NCBI GenBank assembly: GCA_051867615.1
Contig: JBJDYU010000028.1
Location: 1 to 14,627 of the forward strand
Source: RGIG5472 sp051867615
GTDB lineage: Bacteria > Bacillota > Clostridia > Oscillospirales > Oscillospiraceae
Length of the DNA stretch: 14,627 bases
Reading direction: 5' to 3'
Positions within the stretch are counted from its first letter, which is position 1, and every line of letters starts with the position of its first letter. The notes below the pieces were generated by a model, which did no database searches, had not been told where the DNA came from, and saw only the letters and a list, made by a program, of their open reading frames with translations. A program made the translations under genes and the position numbers. This document shows, piece after piece, positions 12,603 through 14,627 of this stretch.

Positions 12603-13181
12603 TTACAGGGGCTGCACCCGCAGCATCCGGGAGAAAAAGGCGGCGTAGAGCAGCAGCGTCAGCAGCAGGCTCGCGGCGCAGAGCAGGGACAAGGCGGTGA
12701 CGGCGCGCCCTGGCAGGGTAGGGAGGAACAGCAGCGCCGCGGCGGAGGATTCCAGCAGCGCGGTGTTCACCTTGCCGTACCAGCGGGCGCTGTGCACCCG
12801 GTCAGTGCGCTGCAGCGTCAGCAGGGCGAAGCCCAGCATGGCCAGCTCCTTGATGACGAACAGGCCCAGCAGGAAGCAGGCCTGCCGGTACCGCTGAATA
12901 AGGCACAGCAGCATGGCGCACTGGGTCAGCTTGTCCGCCAGCGGGTCCAGAAATTTTCCGAGATCGGACACCATGTGAAAGCGGCGGGCAATCGCGCCGT
13001 CCAGCGCGTCGGTGAGGGCGGAAAGCGCCACCACGCCGAGGGCCGGCACATACGCCGCCTTCACGCGGTACAGGTAAAGGAATACCGGGATCAGCAGCAG
13101 GCGCAGCAGGCTCAGGGCGTTTGGAATGGTGCAGACCTGGTCTTTTGTGAGACGGCGGCGGATCTTATGGCTGCGGGGCAT
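12603..13181 (-). CDS. CDP-alcohol phosphatidyltransferase, PgsA-like
   Basis: A 192-residue membrane enzyme with the complete family signature: D58-X2-D61-G62-X2-A65-R66-X8-G75-X3-D79-X3-D83. IPNALSLLRLLLIPVFLYLY (19-38), the first helix, closely resembles phosphatidylglycerophosphate synthase. About five to six helices follow the pattern of the family. The predicted reaction transfers a phosphatidyl group from CDP-diacylglycerol to an alcohol, most likely glycerol 3-phosphate (anionic lipid synthesis). A second family member with another acceptor cannot be excluded, so no gene symbol is given. The start at 13181 follows GAGGAG with about 9 nt spacing; the upstream extension to 13295 has low-complexity, non-conserved sequence. 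I saw no clear promoter in the 205 bp upstream. It has its own terminator. Confidence 0.87.
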   Translation of the reverse strand: MPRSHKIRRRLTKDQVCTIPNALSLLRLLLIPVFLYLYRVKAAYVPALGVVALSALTDALDGAIARRFHMVSDLGKFLDPLADKLTQCAMLLCLIQRYRQACFLLGLFVIKELAMLGFALLTLQRTDRVHSARWYGKVNTALLESSAAALLFLPTLPGRAVTALSLLCAASLLLTLLLYAAFFSRMLRVQPL

Positions 13182-13331
13182 GGGCTCACTCTCCTCTCCC
13201 GCCGTGGACGGCCCGAAAGAATAAGTACAGGGGCGGCCAACATGGGGCTGGTATGAGTCTGCCCGAAAAGGGCCGGAGCTAATACGGCTGCGCATGAAAT
13301 TCTTTTCCCGCGCAGCCGGACGGAAAAAGAA

Positions 13332-13355
13332 AGCGGCCCGCTTCGGCGGGCCGCT
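13332..13355 (-). terminator. Terminator of the beta-eliminating lyase gene
   Basis: Perfect 10-bp stem AGCGGCCCGC / GCGGGCCGCT with a 4-nt loop (CGAA on the minus strand), followed by TTCTTTTTCC. It starts 31 bp after the lyase stop codon. Confidence 0.85.
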
Positions 13356-13386
13356 CTGGGACAGGCGTATGCAAAATGATGTGCTT

Positions 13387-14627
13387 TTACTGATCCTCGC
13401 CGAAGTCGGCCTTGTAGGCCGCCGCCAGCTTTTCGGGCCAGTCGGAGGTGGCCTCCAGCAGGCCGGTGAAGAAGCGCAGGGTCTTGGGCTCGTGGGTGAA
13501 GCGCAGGCCGCCGATCATGCGGCGGTGGTCGTAGACCCACTTGACGCGGTCGATGACATACTCCACCTGGGAGAGGGTGAACACCCGGCGGGGCAGGGCC
13601 AGACGCACCAGCTCCATGGAGGCGAAGCGCTCGCTGCCGTCAGGGTTGCGCTCCTCGGACAGGGTGCCGCGCTCCATGCCGCGGATGCCGCCGCAGATGT
13701 ACAGCGCGCAGGCGAGGGCGCCCGCGGGATACTCCTGCTGCGGGATGTGGTCCACGAACTGGCTGGCGTCGATGTGGGCGCCGAGGCCGCCGCCCGGAGT
13801 GATGACCGGCACGCCGTAGGCGTCCAGCTGCTTGACGAGATAGTCGATGAAGATGGGACCCTGGGAAATCACGTCCATTTCCATGGACTCGTCAAAGCCC
13901 ACGATGAGCGCCTCCATCTCCTTGACGGACATACCGCCGTAGGTCAGGAAGCCCTCGAACATGGGGACCAGGTCCTCCATGGAGTGGAACAGCTCCGGAT
14001 CGCGTATCAGGATGCCGCCGCCCCGGGCGAAGCCGAACTTCCGGCCGGAGAAGTAGATGATGTCGAACAGGTCCGCCACCATGCGGGTGATCTCCCGGAC
14101 GGACTTGTCCTTCATGGACTCCTCCCGGGTCTTGATGAAGTACAGGTTATCCTGCAGCAGGGACGCGTCCAGCACGGTCAGGATGCCGTGCTTCCTCGCG
14201 ATCTCGGTGGCGCCCTTCATGTTTTCGTAGGAGATGGGCTGGCCGCCGATCAGGTTGGTGCCGGACTCCAGCCGCATGAAGGCCACGTTCTCCGGCGTCT
14301 CGCGGCGGATGCAGTCCTCCAGCTTCTGGAAGTCAATGTTGCCCTTGAAGGGCAGGTCGCTGTGGGAGACAAGGCCCTCGTCCTTGACCAGCTCCTCCAC
14401 ATGGCCGCCCAGACGGGTGATGTGGGCCTTGGCGGTGGTGAAGTGGTAGTTCATGATGACGCAGCTGCCGGGCTGCACGAAACGGGTGGCCAGAATGTTC
14501 TCGCAGGCGCGGCCCTGGTGGGCGGGCAGGAAGTTGGGGATGCCGAAGATCTCCTCCAGCTTGGCCTGCATACGGAAGAAGGTCTCGCTGCCGGCGTAGG
14601 CGTCGTCGGCCCGCAGCATGGCGGACT
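13387..14627 (-). CDS. PLP beta-eliminating lyase, tyrosine phenol-lyase/tryptophanase family (N-terminus outside window)
   Basis: 413 codons are visible before TAA at 13387; by comparison with ~460-residue relatives about 55-65 N-terminal residues lie beyond 14627, so the ATG at 14619 is internal. The visible frame opens SAM-LRADDAYAGSETF, matching MMGDEAYAGSE of tyrosine phenol-lyase (TPL). In TPL numbering as I recall it, these residues are kept: Y71, R100 (HQGRA), F123-T124 (HFTT), N185, D214, K257 (SGRKF), R381 (MERG), R404 (LVRLALPRR) and F448-F449 (LRFFT). Tryptophanase instead has Asp and His at the T124 and F448 positions. Odd: R217, which contacts PLP, is Leu here (LDASLLQDN) and K256 is Arg. 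The enzyme likely releases ammonia and pyruvate from an aromatic amino acid; the exact substrate is unproven. Confidence 0.82.
   Translation of the reverse strand, partial: SAMLRADDAYAGSETFFRMQAKLEEIFGIPNFLPAHQGRACENILATRFVQPGSCVIMNYHFTTAKAHITRLGGHVEELVKDEGLVSHSDLPFKGNIDFQKLEDCIRRETPENVAFMRLESGTNLIGGQPISYENMKGATEIARKHGILTVLDASLLQDNLYFIKTREESMKDKSVREITRMVADLFDIIYFSGRKFGFARGGGILIRDPELFHSMEDLVPMFEGFLTYGGMSVKEMEALIVGFDESMEMDVISQGPIFIDYLVKQLDAYGVPVITPGGGLGAHIDASQFVDHIPQQEYPAGALACALYICGGIRGMERGTLSEERNPDGSERFASMELVRLALPRRVFTLSQVEYVIDRVKWVYDHRRMIGGLRFTHEPKTLRFFTGLLEATSDWPEKLAAAYKADFGEDQ

Noticed and set aside
13182..13295. N-terminal extension of the CDP-alcohol phosphatidyltransferase
   Set aside because: The extra 38 residues are not family-like, and the ATG at 13295 lies in the loop of an inverted repeat (13285-13318) without a ribosome binding site. 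The start at 13181 has GAGGAG.
13285..13318. Inverted repeat CGGCTGCGC / GCGCAGCCG with a 16-nt loop upstream of the phosphatidyltransferase gene
   Set aside because: Nine pairs with a large loop and no T-run in a GC-rich spacer; I could not assign it as terminator, operator or riboswitch.
13387..14627. Straight tryptophanase (tnaA) call
   Set aside because: The residues at the tryptophanase Asp137 and His463 positions are Thr and Phe, and Arg occupies the TPL R381 position, so the TPL-type pocket fits better. There is no evidence on the tnaC leader because the 5' end is outside the window.
1..14627. CRISPR arrays, tRNA or rRNA genes, insertion sequences, phage or defence genes
   Set aside because: Looked for on both strands; no regularly spaced repeats, cloverleaf-like runs, transposase motifs or nuclease/toxin-antitoxin signatures were seen.

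Overview
The window is a GC-rich stretch of ordinary bacterial chromosome. Strong AGGAGG-type ribosome binding sites, sigma-A-type promoters, a perfect CIRCE operator and the gene content (MtaB, membrane pyrophosphatase, XRE regulator with a membrane tail, Gram-positive-type RlmA) point to a Firmicute. The high GC and the anaerobe-style gene set suggest a gut clostridium of the Oscillospiraceae type; that lineage call is inference. I see no phage genes, transposase, CRISPR array, tRNA or rRNA. Fifteen genes are supported, two of them cut by the window edges.

Layout. 1-307 (-) is the N-terminus of a membrane pyrophosphatase, followed by a 442-bp gene-free region rich in signals. 750-1319 (-) is an HD-domain hydrolase and 1430-1966 (-) a DUF6512-like membrane protein, which faces an XRE regulator with a membrane tail (2164-2853, +). 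2892-3512 (-) is an MBL-fold hydrolase, divergent from an FMN alpha-hydroxy-acid oxidase with an N-terminal Cys cluster (3650-4672, +). 4804-6672 (-) is the operon mtaB-yfbR, whose promoter overlaps a divergent one for a cysteine desulfurase and rlmA (6828-8795, +). 8868-9308 (-) is an Hsp20 gene under a perfect CIRCE site. 9792-12328 (-) is a polar amino acid ABC operon in the order binding protein, permease, ATPase. 12603-13181 (-) is a PgsA-like CDP-alcohol phosphatidyltransferase. 13387-14627 (-) is most of a PLP beta-eliminating lyase of the tyrosine phenol-lyase/tryptophanase family.

How the genes work together. Most units are short and insulated by strong hairpin terminators, several of them shared by convergent genes. 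The clearest functional groups are the ABC importer operon; the mtaB-yfbR / desulfurase-rlmA divergon, which combines tRNA thiomethylation, a possible sulfur donor, rRNA methylation and nucleotide housekeeping; and the heat-shock gene with its HrcA operator.

I did not find a convincing undescribed multi-gene system. The points most worth a second look are: (i) two TGCAY-N4-ATGCA palindromes about four helical turns apart around the ABC promoter, resembling ARG boxes; (ii) a lyase that keeps the tyrosine phenol-lyase phenol pocket but lacks a cofactor-contacting Arg; (iii) the Cys cluster of the FMN oxidase; (iv) a block of stacked hairpins at 9571-9787; (v) an orphan promoter placed directly before a terminator at 453-529. 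All promoter and hairpin calls come from reading the sequence by eye, without folding or search tools.
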